A stretch of 53,769 nt of DNA from an uncultured Sphingomonas sp. (lineage in GTDB: Bacteria; Pseudomonadota; Alphaproteobacteria; Sphingomonadales; Sphingomonadaceae), in NCBI GenBank assembly GCA_913775975.1, contig CAJYLQ010000036.1:1-53769 (forward strand), read 5' to 3'. A model generated the notes under the pieces. The model was not told the DNA's origin and searched no databases. It saw nothing but the letters and a program-made list of their open reading frames with translations. Position numbers and translations under genes: made by a program. Below are positions 1 to 10,605 of this stretch, piece by piece (position 1 is the first letter of the stretch; every line of letters starts with the position of its first letter).

Positions 1-2539
<2,539 letters not shown>

Positions 2540-2540
<1 letters not shown>

Positions 2541-2950
2541 TGCGGCTGGCACCGATCGCGGCGCTCGTGCTGCTGTGTGCGGGGGCGGCCCATGCCGCGC
2601 CCGCCCCCGTCACCGGCCGCTGGCTGACCGAGGGCGGCAAGGCGATCGTCGAGATCGCGCCCTGCGGCGGCTCGGTCTGCGGGCGCGTCGCGAAGGTGCT
2701 GAAGCCCCGGCCGGGCGGCCCCGCCGTCGATGAAGCCAATCCCGATCCCGCGCTGCGCACCCGGCCGATCGAGGGGATCACGATCCTGTCCGGCTTCACC
2801 GCCGACAAGGATCGCTGGCGCGGCCGCATCTACGACCCCGAATCGGGGCGCACCTATCGCTCCGAACTGATCGGCGGCGACGGGACGCTGACGGTGAAGG
2901 GCTGCTGGGGCTTCTTCTGTCGCAGCCAAAGCTGGACGAAAGCGCGCTGA
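2540..2950 (+). CDS. DUF2147 family exported protein
   Basis: A small protein of 136 residues with an N-terminal signal peptide (MRLAPIAALVLLCAGAAHA) followed by a DUF2147-type domain: TGRWLTEGGKAIVEIAPCGGSVCGRV, then a PIEGITIL segment and IYDPESGRTY. It is probably periplasmic; the family has no agreed function. I use the ATG at 2540, which overlaps the acnA stop by one base, instead of the GTG at 2537. A strong terminator follows 25 bases downstream, so acnA and this gene form the end of a transcription unit. The only cysteines are in the domain and at the C-terminus and may form disulfides in the periplasm (inference). Confidence 0.8.
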
Positions 2951-2975
2951 AGCCAGGCGCCTCTGAAAATCTTCG

Positions 2976-3006
2976 AAAGGGCCGGTGTTCGCACCGGCCC
3001 TTTTTT
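2976..3006 (+). terminator. Rho-independent terminator after acnA operon
   Basis: A 9-bp perfect stem (2979-2987 with 2992-3000) closes a TTCG tetraloop and is followed by six T; three A upstream can extend the stem. It sits 25 bases after the DUF2147 stop, with no gene on the opposite strand. Confidence 0.92.
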
Positions 3007-3093
3007 CAGACCGTTATGGCAGCGAAACGGCATCGATTGCGTTCCGCGCATGGCGGGTCACACGATTATGCAATTGCCTTGGCACATCATAAC

Positions 3094-3108
3094 CGGACAT
3101 AGCGTCCG
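3094..3108. promoter_or_regulatory. Candidate operator upstream of efflux operon
   Basis: Inverted repeat CGGAC-ATAGC-GTCCG, 46 bases before the adaptor gene start. A plausible -35 (TTGCCT, 3074-3079) with 17-base spacing would place the -10 at 3097-3102, inside the repeat, as expected for a repressor site. The TetR protein encoded at 7356-7901 is the obvious candidate ligand-binding repressor. The arms are only 5 bp, so chance is possible. Confidence 0.3.
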
Positions 3109-3153
3109 CTTAGGATCGGCCGGGAACCGCCGAAGGATCATGGACGGGCGACG

Positions 3154-4320
3154 ATGGCCGAACACAGTGATGCACAGGATACGGATGCCGGCACGGACAC
3201 GCCGGCCGAAAAGCCCGCCAAGCGCAAGCTGAGCGGCCGGGCGAAGGCGATCCTGCTGGTCATCGCGGTCGTCGCGCTGGTGCTGCTGGGCATCTGGTTC
3301 GTCGGCTATCAGACGCACGGCAAATATCTGGAAGAGACGAACGACGCGCAGATCCAGGCGGACGTGGTGACGATCGCGCCGCGCACGACCGGCTATGTCG
3401 CGCAGGTGCTGGTCCAGGACAATCAGGACGTCACCGCCGGCCAGCCGCTCGTGCGCATCGACGCGCGCGACTATCGCGCGCAGGCGGCGCAGGCGGAGGC
3501 GCAGGTCGCCGTCGCCGATGCGCAGATCGCCGCCGCGCGTGCGCAGACGCGCGAGCAATATGCCGCGATCGCGCAGGCCGCCTCGCAACTGGACGCCGCC
3601 CGGCGCAAGGCCGCGTACGACGCCGCCGAGGTCGCGCGCTACGCCCCGCTGGCCGCCGCCGGCGCGGAAACGCGCGAGCGGCTGGCGCAGCTGCGGATCA
3701 CCGCCGCCCAGTCCGCCGATACCGTCCGCGCGCAGGAGGCCGCACTTGAAATCCAGCGCCGCCGCGTCGCCTCACTCCAGTCGCAGGTGCAGCAGGGCGT
3801 CGCGCAGTCGCGCGCGGCGGAGGCGCGCCGCAGCGCGACCGAAGTCGATCTGGGCGCGACGCTGATCCGCTCCCCCGTCGCCGGCCGCGTCGGCGATCGC
3901 ACCGTCACGCAGGGCCAGTTCGCGCAGGCGGGCATGCGGCTGATGTCGATCGTGCCGTTGTCGCGCATCTACGTGACCGCGAATTTCAAGGAAACGCAGC
4001 TGGCGTTGATGCGCGTCGGCCAGCCCGCGACGATCGGCGTCGATGCGCTGGACGGCACCGAGCTGCGCGGCCGCGTGGAAAGCCTGTCGCCCGGCACCGG
4101 CGCGCAATTCTCGCTGATCCCGCCGCAGAACGCGACGGGCAACTTCACGAAGATCACGCAGCGCGTTCCCGTGCGCATCGCGATCGAGGCGACGCCCGCC
4201 GCGCGCCGCCTGCTGGTGCCCGGCCTGTCCGTGACCGTGACCGTCGACACGATCGGTGCGAAGGACGACCTGAAGCAGATTCGCGCGCAGCAGGAGCGTC
4301 TCGCCGCGCAGGGGCGCTGA
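3154..4320 (+). CDS. HlyD/EmrA-family efflux periplasmic adaptor
   Basis: Membrane-fusion subunit of a tripartite drug exporter, 388 residues. It has a cytoplasmic N-tail rich in A/K, one membrane anchor at about residues 28-52 (AILLVIAVVALVLLGIWFVG), the beta-barrel/lipoyl start TNDAQIQADVVTIAPRTTGYV, a long Ala/Gln-rich coiled-coil hairpin around residues 110-225, and the second lipoyl half IRSPVAGRVGDRTVTQGQFA. This is the standard EmrA/FarA layout. Three bases separate it from the transporter gene. An inverted repeat lies in the promoter region. It should bridge the inner-membrane pump at 4324 and the outer-membrane channel at 5916. Confidence 0.92.
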   Translation: MAEHSDAQDTDAGTDTPAEKPAKRKLSGRAKAILLVIAVVALVLLGIWFVGYQTHGKYLEETNDAQIQADVVTIAPRTTGYVAQVLVQDNQDVTAGQPLVRIDARDYRAQAAQAEAQVAVADAQIAAARAQTREQYAAIAQAASQLDAARRKAAYDAAEVARYAPLAAAGAETRERLAQLRITAAQSADTVRAQEAALEIQRRRVASLQSQVQQGVAQSRAAEARRSATEVDLGATLIRSPVAGRVGDRTVTQGQFAQAGMRLMSIVPLSRIYVTANFKETQLALMRVGQPATIGVDALDGTELRGRVESLSPGTGAQFSLIPPQNATGNFTKITQRVPVRIAIEATPAARRLLVPGLSVTVTVDTIGAKDDLKQIRAQQERLAAQGR

Positions 4321-4323
4321 GCG

Positions 4324-5916
4324 ATGGCGACCGCCGCCCCCTCCCCCGCATCCGGCCGCACCGCACCGGCGGGTCGCGACACGGTGAAGCTGCCCGAGCG
4401 CGCGGACGCCGCCGCGTGGATGGCGGTCGCCGCCGGCACGCTGGGCGCGCTGATGGCGACGCTGGACATCTCCATCGTCAACTCCGCGCTGCCGACGATC
4501 CAGGGGGAGATCGGGGCGAGCGGCACGGAGGGCACCTGGATCGCCACCGCCTATCTGGTCGCCGAAATCGTCATCATCCCGATGGCGGCGTGGCTGGAAC
4601 GGCTGCTGGGCCTTCGCACGTTCCTGCTGATCGCGGCGGGGCTGTTCACCGGCTTTTCGGTGTTGTGCGGCGTGTCGACCAACCTGACGATGATGATCAT
4701 CGGGCGCGTCGGACAGGGCTTCACCGGCGGCGCGATGATCCCCACGGCGCAGACGATCATCGCGCAGCGCCTGCCGCGATCGCAACAACCGATCGGCATC
4801 GCGATGTTCGGCGTCACCGCCATCATGGGCCCGGTGATCGGGCCGCTGATCGGCGGCTGGCTGACGGAGAATGTCAGCTGGCACTACGCCTTTTTCCTGA
4901 ACGTGCCGGTCTGCGCGGTGCTCGTCACGCTGCTGCTCGTCGGCCTGCCGCACGACAAGCTGCGGTTGCATCTGTTCACCGAGGCGGACTGGGCCGGGAT
5001 CGCCGGGCTGGCGCTGGGCCTTGGCGGGCTGACCGTTCTGCTGGAGGACGGGCAGCGGGAACAGTGGTTCTCGTCGCCGCTGATCCGCTGGATGGCGCTG
5101 ATCTCGGCGGTCGGCTTCGCGCTGCTCGCCTGGGGGCAGCTGATGGCGAAGCGGCCGATCATCAAGCTGGCGCTGCTGCGCGACCGGCAATTCGGCGCGG
5201 TGGCGCTGATGGGCATGGTGCTGGGCATGGTGCTGTACGGCACCGCCTATGCGATCCCGCAATTCCTGTCCGCGATCGCCGGCTATAACGCGCTGCAATC
5301 GGGCAAGGTGGTGCTGCTTTCGGGCCTGCCGAGCCTGGTCATGATGGCGATCGTGCCGATCCTGTTGAAGCGGATCGATATCCGCATCGCGGTGGGATGC
5401 GGGCTGGCGATCATGGGCACGTCGGCATTGCTCGACGCGAACCTGACGCTGGGGTCGTCGGGACCGGACTTCACCGAGTCGCAGCTGCTGCGCGGCGTCG
5501 GGCAGATCCTGGGAATGCTGTTCCTCAGCCAGGCCTGCGTCCGCTCGGTGCCCCCCGCCGACGCGGGAGACGCCGCGGGGCTGTTCAACGCGATACGCAA
5601 CCTTGGCGGCAGTTTCTCGCTGGCGGGGATTTCCGTCCTTCAGGACCAGCGTCTGTGGTTCCACTCACGCCGGCTGGAGGAGACGCTGAACGCGAACTCC
5701 GTCGCGGTGCAGGACAATCTGGCCGCCACCGCCGCGCAGTTCGGCGGCACGCCCACGGCGCTGCGCGTGATCGAGCAGCAGATTCAGGCGCAGGCGCTGG
5801 TCATGACCTTCAACGACATCTTCTGGATCATGGCGATGGGGACGTTCATCGTCCTGCCGCTGATCCTGTTCCTCCGCCCCCTGCCAACGGACGCCGCGCC
5901 CGCGGCGATGCACTGA
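4324..5916 (+). CDS. DHA2-family MFS multidrug transporter (EmrB-like)
   Basis: Proton-driven inner-membrane drug exporter of 530 residues, the length typical for the 14-helix DHA2 family. The motif MATLDISIVNSALPTIQGEIG at the first helix (about residue 40) and WIATAYLVAEIVIIP at the second are characteristic of EmrB/QacA. Motif-C-like GPVIGPLIGGWLTENVSW appears in helix 5, with a charged loop after it. It follows the adaptor by three bases, and its stop overlaps the start of the outer-membrane gene by one base (TGATG), giving a tightly coupled adaptor-pump-channel operon. Substrates cannot be read from sequence; EmrB relatives export hydrophobic compounds and uncouplers. Confidence 0.93.
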   Translation: MATAAPSPASGRTAPAGRDTVKLPERADAAAWMAVAAGTLGALMATLDISIVNSALPTIQGEIGASGTEGTWIATAYLVAEIVIIPMAAWLERLLGLRTFLLIAAGLFTGFSVLCGVSTNLTMMIIGRVGQGFTGGAMIPTAQTIIAQRLPRSQQPIGIAMFGVTAIMGPVIGPLIGGWLTENVSWHYAFFLNVPVCAVLVTLLLVGLPHDKLRLHLFTEADWAGIAGLALGLGGLTVLLEDGQREQWFSSPLIRWMALISAVGFALLAWGQLMAKRPIIKLALLRDRQFGAVALMGMVLGMVLYGTAYAIPQFLSAIAGYNALQSGKVVLLSGLPSLVMMAIVPILLKRIDIRIAVGCGLAIMGTSALLDANLTLGSSGPDFTESQLLRGVGQILGMLFLSQACVRSVPPADAGDAAGLFNAIRNLGGSFSLAGISVLQDQRLWFHSRRLEETLNANSVAVQDNLAATAAQFGGTPTALRVIEQQIQAQALVMTFNDIFWIMAMGTFIVLPLILFLRPLPTDAAPAAMH

Positions 5917-7352
5917 TGCGCGCCACATCCTCCCGACTGATTTCCGCCTTGGCCCTAGCCGCCTGCCTGTCCGCCTGCGCGGTGGGGCCGCGCTATGCCG
6001 GGCCGCCCCGCGTCGCGGAGGATGCGGTGGCGCGCGGCCGCTTCGTCCGGGCCGGCGACGCCGCGCTGGTGCCGACGCCCGGTATCGCGCGCTGGTGGGA
6101 GACGCTGGGCGATCCGGTGCTGACCACGCTGGTCGACGATGCGCTGGCGCACAATCCGCGCATCGATCAGGCGACCGCGCGCATCCGCGAGGCGCAGGCG
6201 ACACTGGACCGGCAGAACGCCGCGCGCCTGCCCTCCGCCACGCCCAACGCCGCCTATCTGCACGCGCACCTGCCGCCGCTGAGCGGCAATGGCGACGGCA
6301 CCTCGCTCAGCTTCTACAATCTGGGCCTCAATGCGACGTGGGAGCTGGACCTGTTCGGCGCGCTGTCTCGCGGTGTCGACCAGGCGCGCCGCACGGCGGA
6401 GGCGCGGGTTGCCGATCTCGCCGACGCGCAGGTCAGCCTGTCGGCGCAGGTCGCGCAGACCTATGTCGCGCTGCGCGACGTACAGGCGCGGATCGCGCTG
6501 AACGATCGATCCGCCGCGCTTCAGCGCCAGCAACTGGGCCTGACGCGCGACCGCTATGGACGCGGGGTCGCGTCGGCGCTCGATATCGAGCGGCTCGACG
6601 GGGCATTGCGCAATACGGAGGCGCAGGCGGTGCCGTTGGGCGCGCAGCGGGACGAGTATCTGAACCTGCTCGCCACGCTGACGGGCCGCGCCCCCGGCGC
6701 GCTGGACGCGACGCTGGCGGCCCCCGCGCCCGTGCCGCTGCCCCCCGCCACGGTCGCGGTCGGCGATCCGGCGACGCTCATCGCCAACCGCCCCGACGTG
6801 CGCGCCGCCGAACGGCAACTGGCCGCCGCGACGGACGCGGTCGCGGTCAGCAAGGCGCGGGAGCTGCCGGCGATCCGCTTCCTCGGCTTGCTGGGCCTGG
6901 GCGGCACCAGCCCGGGCGACGTGTTCGATCCGGGCAAGCTGACGACGCTGGCCGCGCCGATGCTATCCTGGTCGCTGCTCGATTTCGGCAAGGCGCGCGC
7001 GGCGACCCGCGCCACCAGCGCGCAACGCGATCAGGCGGAGGCCGCCTACCGGCTGGCGGTGCTGGGCGCGTTGCAGGATGCGGAAACCGCGCTCTCCCGT
7101 TTCACCAGCCTGCGCCAACAACTCGCCAGCCTGTCGCAGGCGGAGGCCGCCGCCGCCCGCGCCGCGCGGCTGAATGCGCTGCGCGTCCAGGCGGGGACGA
7201 GCGCGACGATCGACCAGCTGGATATCGATCGCCAGCTGCTCGCCGCGCAGATCGCGGTGACGCAGGCGCGCGCGCAGCTGACCAACAGCTATATCGGCGT
7301 GGAGAAGAGCCTGGGGCTGGGCTGGACGCCCCCGCCCGCGCCGACGCGATAG
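5916..7352 (+). CDS. OprM/NodT-family outer-membrane efflux lipoprotein
   Basis: TolC-like channel of the efflux system, 478 residues. The signal peptide ends in a lipobox (LAACLSACAVGPRY), giving an N-terminal lipidated cysteine near residue 20. The following VGPRYAGPP, the LNATWELDLFG motif and the repeated alpha-helical tracts rich in Ala/Gln/Arg (for example QVAQTYVALRDVQARIA) are typical of the NodT subfamily. I place the start at the ATG overlapping the previous stop; the frame is open far upstream but that part is antisense-like low-quality sequence inside the transporter gene. The 3' end lies three bases from the convergent TetR gene. Confidence 0.93.
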   Translation: MRATSSRLISALALAACLSACAVGPRYAGPPRVAEDAVARGRFVRAGDAALVPTPGIARWWETLGDPVLTTLVDDALAHNPRIDQATARIREAQATLDRQNAARLPSATPNAAYLHAHLPPLSGNGDGTSLSFYNLGLNATWELDLFGALSRGVDQARRTAEARVADLADAQVSLSAQVAQTYVALRDVQARIALNDRSAALQRQQLGLTRDRYGRGVASALDIERLDGALRNTEAQAVPLGAQRDEYLNLLATLTGRAPGALDATLAAPAPVPLPPATVAVGDPATLIANRPDVRAAERQLAAATDAVAVSKARELPAIRFLGLLGLGGTSPGDVFDPGKLTTLAAPMLSWSLLDFGKARAATRATSAQRDQAEAAYRLAVLGALQDAETALSRFTSLRQQLASLSQAEAAAARAARLNALRVQAGTSATIDQLDIDRQLLAAQIAVTQARAQLTNSYIGVEKSLGLGWTPPPAPTR

Positions 7353-7355
7353 TCG

Positions 7356-7901
7356 TCAGCGCGGGCGCAGCCCCTCGCGGATCAGCGCCAGCGCCTCCGC
7401 GCGGATCCGCGTCCGGTCCTCCGGCAGCTGGTGCGGCAGCATCAGCCCCGCGATCATCCGCATCGCCAACGTCACCTGCCGCGCGGTAACGGTCGCGGCC
7501 AGGCTGCCATCGGCATGGGCGCGCGCGACCAGGGGTTGCAGCACGCCCTCCAGCCGCATCGACAGCGCCTCGAACGCGGCGCGGCTGTCGGCGTCGAACG
7601 TCATGTCGGCCGCCATCCGGTTGAACAGCCCGACGGTGCCCGCGCCCTGCTCCGCCATCGCCAGGATCGCCGCCTCGATCGGCAGCGCCCGGTCGAAGCC
7701 GCGCTCCAGCCGCTCCACCTCCCGCTCGAACACCGCGACGACCAGCGCCATCCGGTCGCGGAAATTGCGGTACAGCGTACCCCGGCCGACGCCGGCCGCC
7801 GCCGCGATATCCTCCAGCGGCACCAGATAGCCGCCACGCCGGAAGCATGCGGCCGCCGCATCGATCAGCGCATCACGCCGCGCGCTCGCATCCCGCCTCA
7901 T
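7356..7901 (-). CDS. TetR-family transcriptional regulator
   Basis: A one-component repressor of 181 residues. The N-terminal helix-turn-helix is clear: ALIDAAAACFRRGGY, then EDIAAAAGVGRGTLYRNFRDR. The C-terminal ligand domain is not assignable. I chose the ATG at 7901, which has a GGAG-type ribosome site about 6 bases upstream (ACGGAG), over the ATG at 7931, which has none. It converges on the efflux operon with three bases between stops and lies 48 bases downstream of psd on the same strand. The likely target is the efflux operon promoter near 3094, by analogy with similar loci; autoregulation cannot be judged because no own promoter is evident. Confidence 0.88.
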   Translation of the reverse strand: MRRDASARRDALIDAAAACFRRGGYLVPLEDIAAAAGVGRGTLYRNFRDRMALVVAVFEREVERLERGFDRALPIEAAILAMAEQGAGTVGLFNRMAADMTFDADSRAAFEALSMRLEGVLQPLVARAHADGSLAATVTARQVTLAMRMIAGLMLPHQLPEDRTRIRAEALALIREGLRPR

Positions 7902-7949
7902 TCGCGCTCCGTCACGAAGGCGACCCCGCATGGCCGCCGTCGCGCCGCA

Positions 7950-8864
7950 TTAGGCCGGGAAAGCGCCCCGGGACAATTGCTTCCCTTCAACGGGCGGTAT
8001 CCGCCCCAGCGGCCGGCCCGCGCGGATCGCCATGCCCTCCGCCAGATCGGCCGCCAGTTCGGCGCCGGGCGGCAGGAAGACGATGATCGTCGAACCATGT
8101 TCGAACCAGCCCATCTCCGCCCCCCGCGCCACGGGCACGTCGCATGTGACGCGCGTGCCCGGCCCCAGGTCGCGCAGCGTCGCCACCGTATCGATCGCGT
8201 GCAGCCGGATGCTGGCCACCAGGATCGCCGCGACCGGCACCAGCAGCAGCGGCACGCCGTCCGCGCGCCGCGTCTCGATCACCGCGCGCTCGTTCCGACA
8301 GAACAGGCGCTCGACCCGTTTCAGCGCGATCGGGTTCACGTTCCAGCAGTCGCCCGACAGATAGGTCACGCCCTCCACGTGCAGGTCGCAGGGCGCGTGG
8401 AAGCGGTGGTACATCCCCGCCGTCAGCCGCAGCGTGACGAAGCTGCCACCCGCGAACCGCGCCGCCAGCGCCGGATCGGGCACCAGCTCCTCCAGCCGAT
8501 AGGGATAGCCCTTCACCTGCCACAATCCGGTGCCGTCCATCGGCCCGTGCGCGCCGACGATCGCGTCGCAGGGGCTGGCGATGACCGCCGGATCGGGATC
8601 GTACGCCCGCGCGCCCGGCCGCAACGCCCGGGTGAAGCCGTCGCGCAGCGATCGGAAGCGCGTCGTTTCCGCATCCGACAGGTCGACGCCGGCGAAGAAT
8701 CGCCACAGGCCGATCGCCGGCCGTGCGACCAATGGATGCTCGATCCGGGCCAGCCGCCCCACCATCTTCGTCGCCCATCGACGCGGCAGGCGGTTGGTGA
8801 CGAGGAAGTTCAGATCCTCTTGCAGGAAGAGGCTGACGATCGGATTGCGCTTTGTCATCGGCAT
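7950..8864 (-). CDS. psd: Phosphatidylserine decarboxylase
   Basis: Converts phosphatidylserine to phosphatidylethanolamine at the inner membrane; 304 residues, the length of the long (E. coli-like) Psd class. Visible family features are SPCDAIVGAHG (catalytic Asp100 region), the YHRFHAP motif (His153/His156), GWNVNP-like CWNVNPIAL, and the self-cleavage site WFEHGST with Ser258, which would become the pyruvoyl group after autoproteolysis. The family motif is usually LGST; here the residue before GST is His, a tolerated variation in related proteins. It diverges from the aminotransferase gene across only 26 bases. With pmtA nearby at 11207, it supplies the PE that PmtA methylates. Confidence 0.94.
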   Translation of the reverse strand: MPMTKRNPIVSLFLQEDLNFLVTNRLPRRWATKMVGRLARIEHPLVARPAIGLWRFFAGVDLSDAETTRFRSLRDGFTRALRPGARAYDPDPAVIASPCDAIVGAHGPMDGTGLWQVKGYPYRLEELVPDPALAARFAGGSFVTLRLTAGMYHRFHAPCDLHVEGVTYLSGDCWNVNPIALKRVERLFCRNERAVIETRRADGVPLLLVPVAAILVASIRLHAIDTVATLRDLGPGTRVTCDVPVARGAEMGWFEHGSTIIVFLPPGAELAADLAEGMAIRAGRPLGRIPPVEGKQLSRGAFPA

Positions 8865-8890
8865 GTCACCGCATTGGAGTGGAAGGCGGC

Positions 8891-10546
8891 ATGACCCCGC
8901 TTATCGCCGGCCTCGCCGCCGCTTCCGCCGGAGCCCTCGCCTTGACGAAGGGCCGCCGCCGTCTTGCCCTGTCGCGCGCCAAGCATCCCTCGCTGGGCGG
9001 CCATGTCCGCATGGCGAAGCGGATCGCGGGGCAGATCCCGCATTTCCTGCATGGCGAGGATCGCTTCTTCGCCGTCGACGGCGCGGATGCCGCGATCGCC
9101 GCGCGTCGCCGCGCGGGGTTCGAGCGGCTGGGCGCGCTCTACGCCGATCGCTTCGCACAGACGCTGGCGCTGACCCGCACGGCGCGTACCGGCCTGTCGG
9201 ACCTGCAATTCACCGGCGCCTATCGCGTCCCCTTCCCGTTCGGCGCACGCGTGCGCGAGACACTGGGGACCGGCGCCTTCCTCACCCGGTCCGAGGGGCC
9301 CTGGGTCGAGGATCTGGACGGCAACCGCCTGATCGACCTGACCGGCTCCTACGGCGTCAACCTGTTCGGGTACGAGGCGTACAAGGCGATGATCGCGCAG
9401 GGCGTGGCGACCGCCGCCGCGCTCGGCCCGGTGCTGGGCGCCTATCACCCCGTCGTCGCGGATAACGTCCGCCGCCTGACCGCGCTGTCGGGGATGGACG
9501 AGGTGTCGTTCCACATGTCCGGCACGGAGGCGGTGATGCAGGCCGTCCGCCTCGCCCGCTATCACACCGGTCGCAAGCGGATCGTCCGCTTCGCCGGCGC
9601 CTATCACGGCTGGTGGGGAGAGGTGCAGCCCGGCATCGGCAATCCGGTGCCCGCCGACCACACGCTGACGCTGGCGGAAATGTCGGACCGGACGCTGCAC
9701 GTGCTGGCGACGCGCAAGGATATCGCCTGCGTGCTGGTCAATCCGCTCCAGGCGCTGCACCCCAATCGCGCCGCGCCGTCCGACGGGCAGTTGACCGACA
9801 GCGGCCGCAGCGCCGGTGCCGACCTTGCCGCCTATCGCGACTGGCTGCACCGGCTGAGCGACACCTGCCGCGCGGCCGGCATCGTCCTGATCCTCGACGA
9901 GGTGTTCGTCGGCTTCCGCCTCGCCCCCGGCGGCGCGGCGGAGCTGTTCGGCATCCGGCCGGACCTCGTCACCTATGGCAAGACGCTGGGCGGCGGCCTG
10001 CCGGTCGGCGTGCTTGCCGGCCGGGCCGAGCTGATGAAGCGGTATCGCGACGACCGGCCCGCCGACATCTGCTTCGCGCGCGGCACGTTCAACGCGCACC
10101 CCTATGTCATGGGCGCGATGGACGCGTTCCTGCGCCATCTCGAACGGCCGGAGACGCAGGCGGTGTACGACGGGCTCGCCGCACGGTGGGACGCGCGCGC
10201 CGCCGCCTTTAACGCGGCGCTCGATGCCGCCGGCGTGCCCGTCCGCGCCGCGCACTTCCAGTCGATCTGGACGATCCTCTACACCCGGCCGGCGGCCTAT
10301 AGTTGGATGCTGCAATATTATCTCCGTGCCGAGGGGCTGGCGCTGAGCTGGGTGGGCACGGGGCGGCTGATCTTCTCGCTCGATATCGACGACGCGCTGT
10401 TCGCGGAGATCACCCGCCGCTTCGTCGCGGCGGCAAGCGCGATGCAGGCGGACGGCTGGTGGGACGTACCCGCCGACGTCACCGACAAGGGGCTGCGCCG
10501 CGCGATGCTGAAACAGGCGATCCGGGTGCGGATGGGGCGCGCCTGA
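8891..10546 (+). CDS. Class III PLP aminotransferase, N-terminally extended
   Basis: A 551-residue PLP enzyme related to glutamate-1-semialdehyde aminomutase and other class III aminotransferases. The core holds the usual landmarks: HMSGTEAVMQAVRLAR near residue 210, AYHGWW near 238, LILDEVFVGFR with Asp336 contacting the PLP pyridine, and the Schiff-base lysine Lys364 in TYGKTLGGGLPVG. About 100 extra residues precede the core, starting with a hydrophobic stretch (residues 3-18) and then basic residues, which could anchor it to the membrane. The ATG at 8891 has a GGAAGG ribosome site. It is too long and too diverged at the N-terminus to be HemL, and its divergent arrangement with psd suggests an amino-lipid or lipid-precursor role (inference). 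A stable hairpin ends the unit. Confidence 0.85.
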   Translation: MTPLIAGLAAASAGALALTKGRRRLALSRAKHPSLGGHVRMAKRIAGQIPHFLHGEDRFFAVDGADAAIAARRRAGFERLGALYADRFAQTLALTRTARTGLSDLQFTGAYRVPFPFGARVRETLGTGAFLTRSEGPWVEDLDGNRLIDLTGSYGVNLFGYEAYKAMIAQGVATAAALGPVLGAYHPVVADNVRRLTALSGMDEVSFHMSGTEAVMQAVRLARYHTGRKRIVRFAGAYHGWWGEVQPGIGNPVPADHTLTLAEMSDRTLHVLATRKDIACVLVNPLQALHPNRAAPSDGQLTDSGRSAGADLAAYRDWLHRLSDTCRAAGIVLILDEVFVGFRLAPGGAAELFGIRPDLVTYGKTLGGGLPVGVLAGRAELMKRYRDDRPADICFARGTFNAHPYVMGAMDAFLRHLERPETQAVYDGLAARWDARAAAFNAALDAAGVPVRAAHFQSIWTILYTRPAAYSWMLQYYLRAEGLALSWVGTGRLIFSLDIDDALFAEITRRFVAAASAMQADGWWDVPADVTDKGLRRAMLKQAIRVRMGRA

Positions 10547-10552
10547 AACGAA

Positions 10553-10590
10553 CGGGCGGGGCGGAGGGTCGATGCCCGCCGCCCCGCCCG
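10553..10590. terminator. GC-rich hairpin between convergent genes
   Basis: A 12-bp perfect inverted repeat (10553-10564 with 10579-10590) with a 14-base loop lies between the aminotransferase stop and the stop of the convergent membrane protein. There is no T-tract on either side, so it may act as a bidirectional factor-assisted terminator or mRNA-end stabiliser. Confidence 0.6.
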
Positions 10591-10605
10591 ACCGGATCGA
10601 GCCGA

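Noticed and set aside
3122..3147. Possible general-stress (EcfG-type) promoter GGAAC with 17-base spacing
   Set aside because: The -10 position reads CGGG, not CGTT. Other GGAAC occurrences in gaps also fail at the -10.
3772..5664. A 630-codon open frame antisense to the efflux genes
   Set aside because: It resembles no protein family and is dominated by R/Q/H/D, as expected from the opposite strand of a GC-rich gene.
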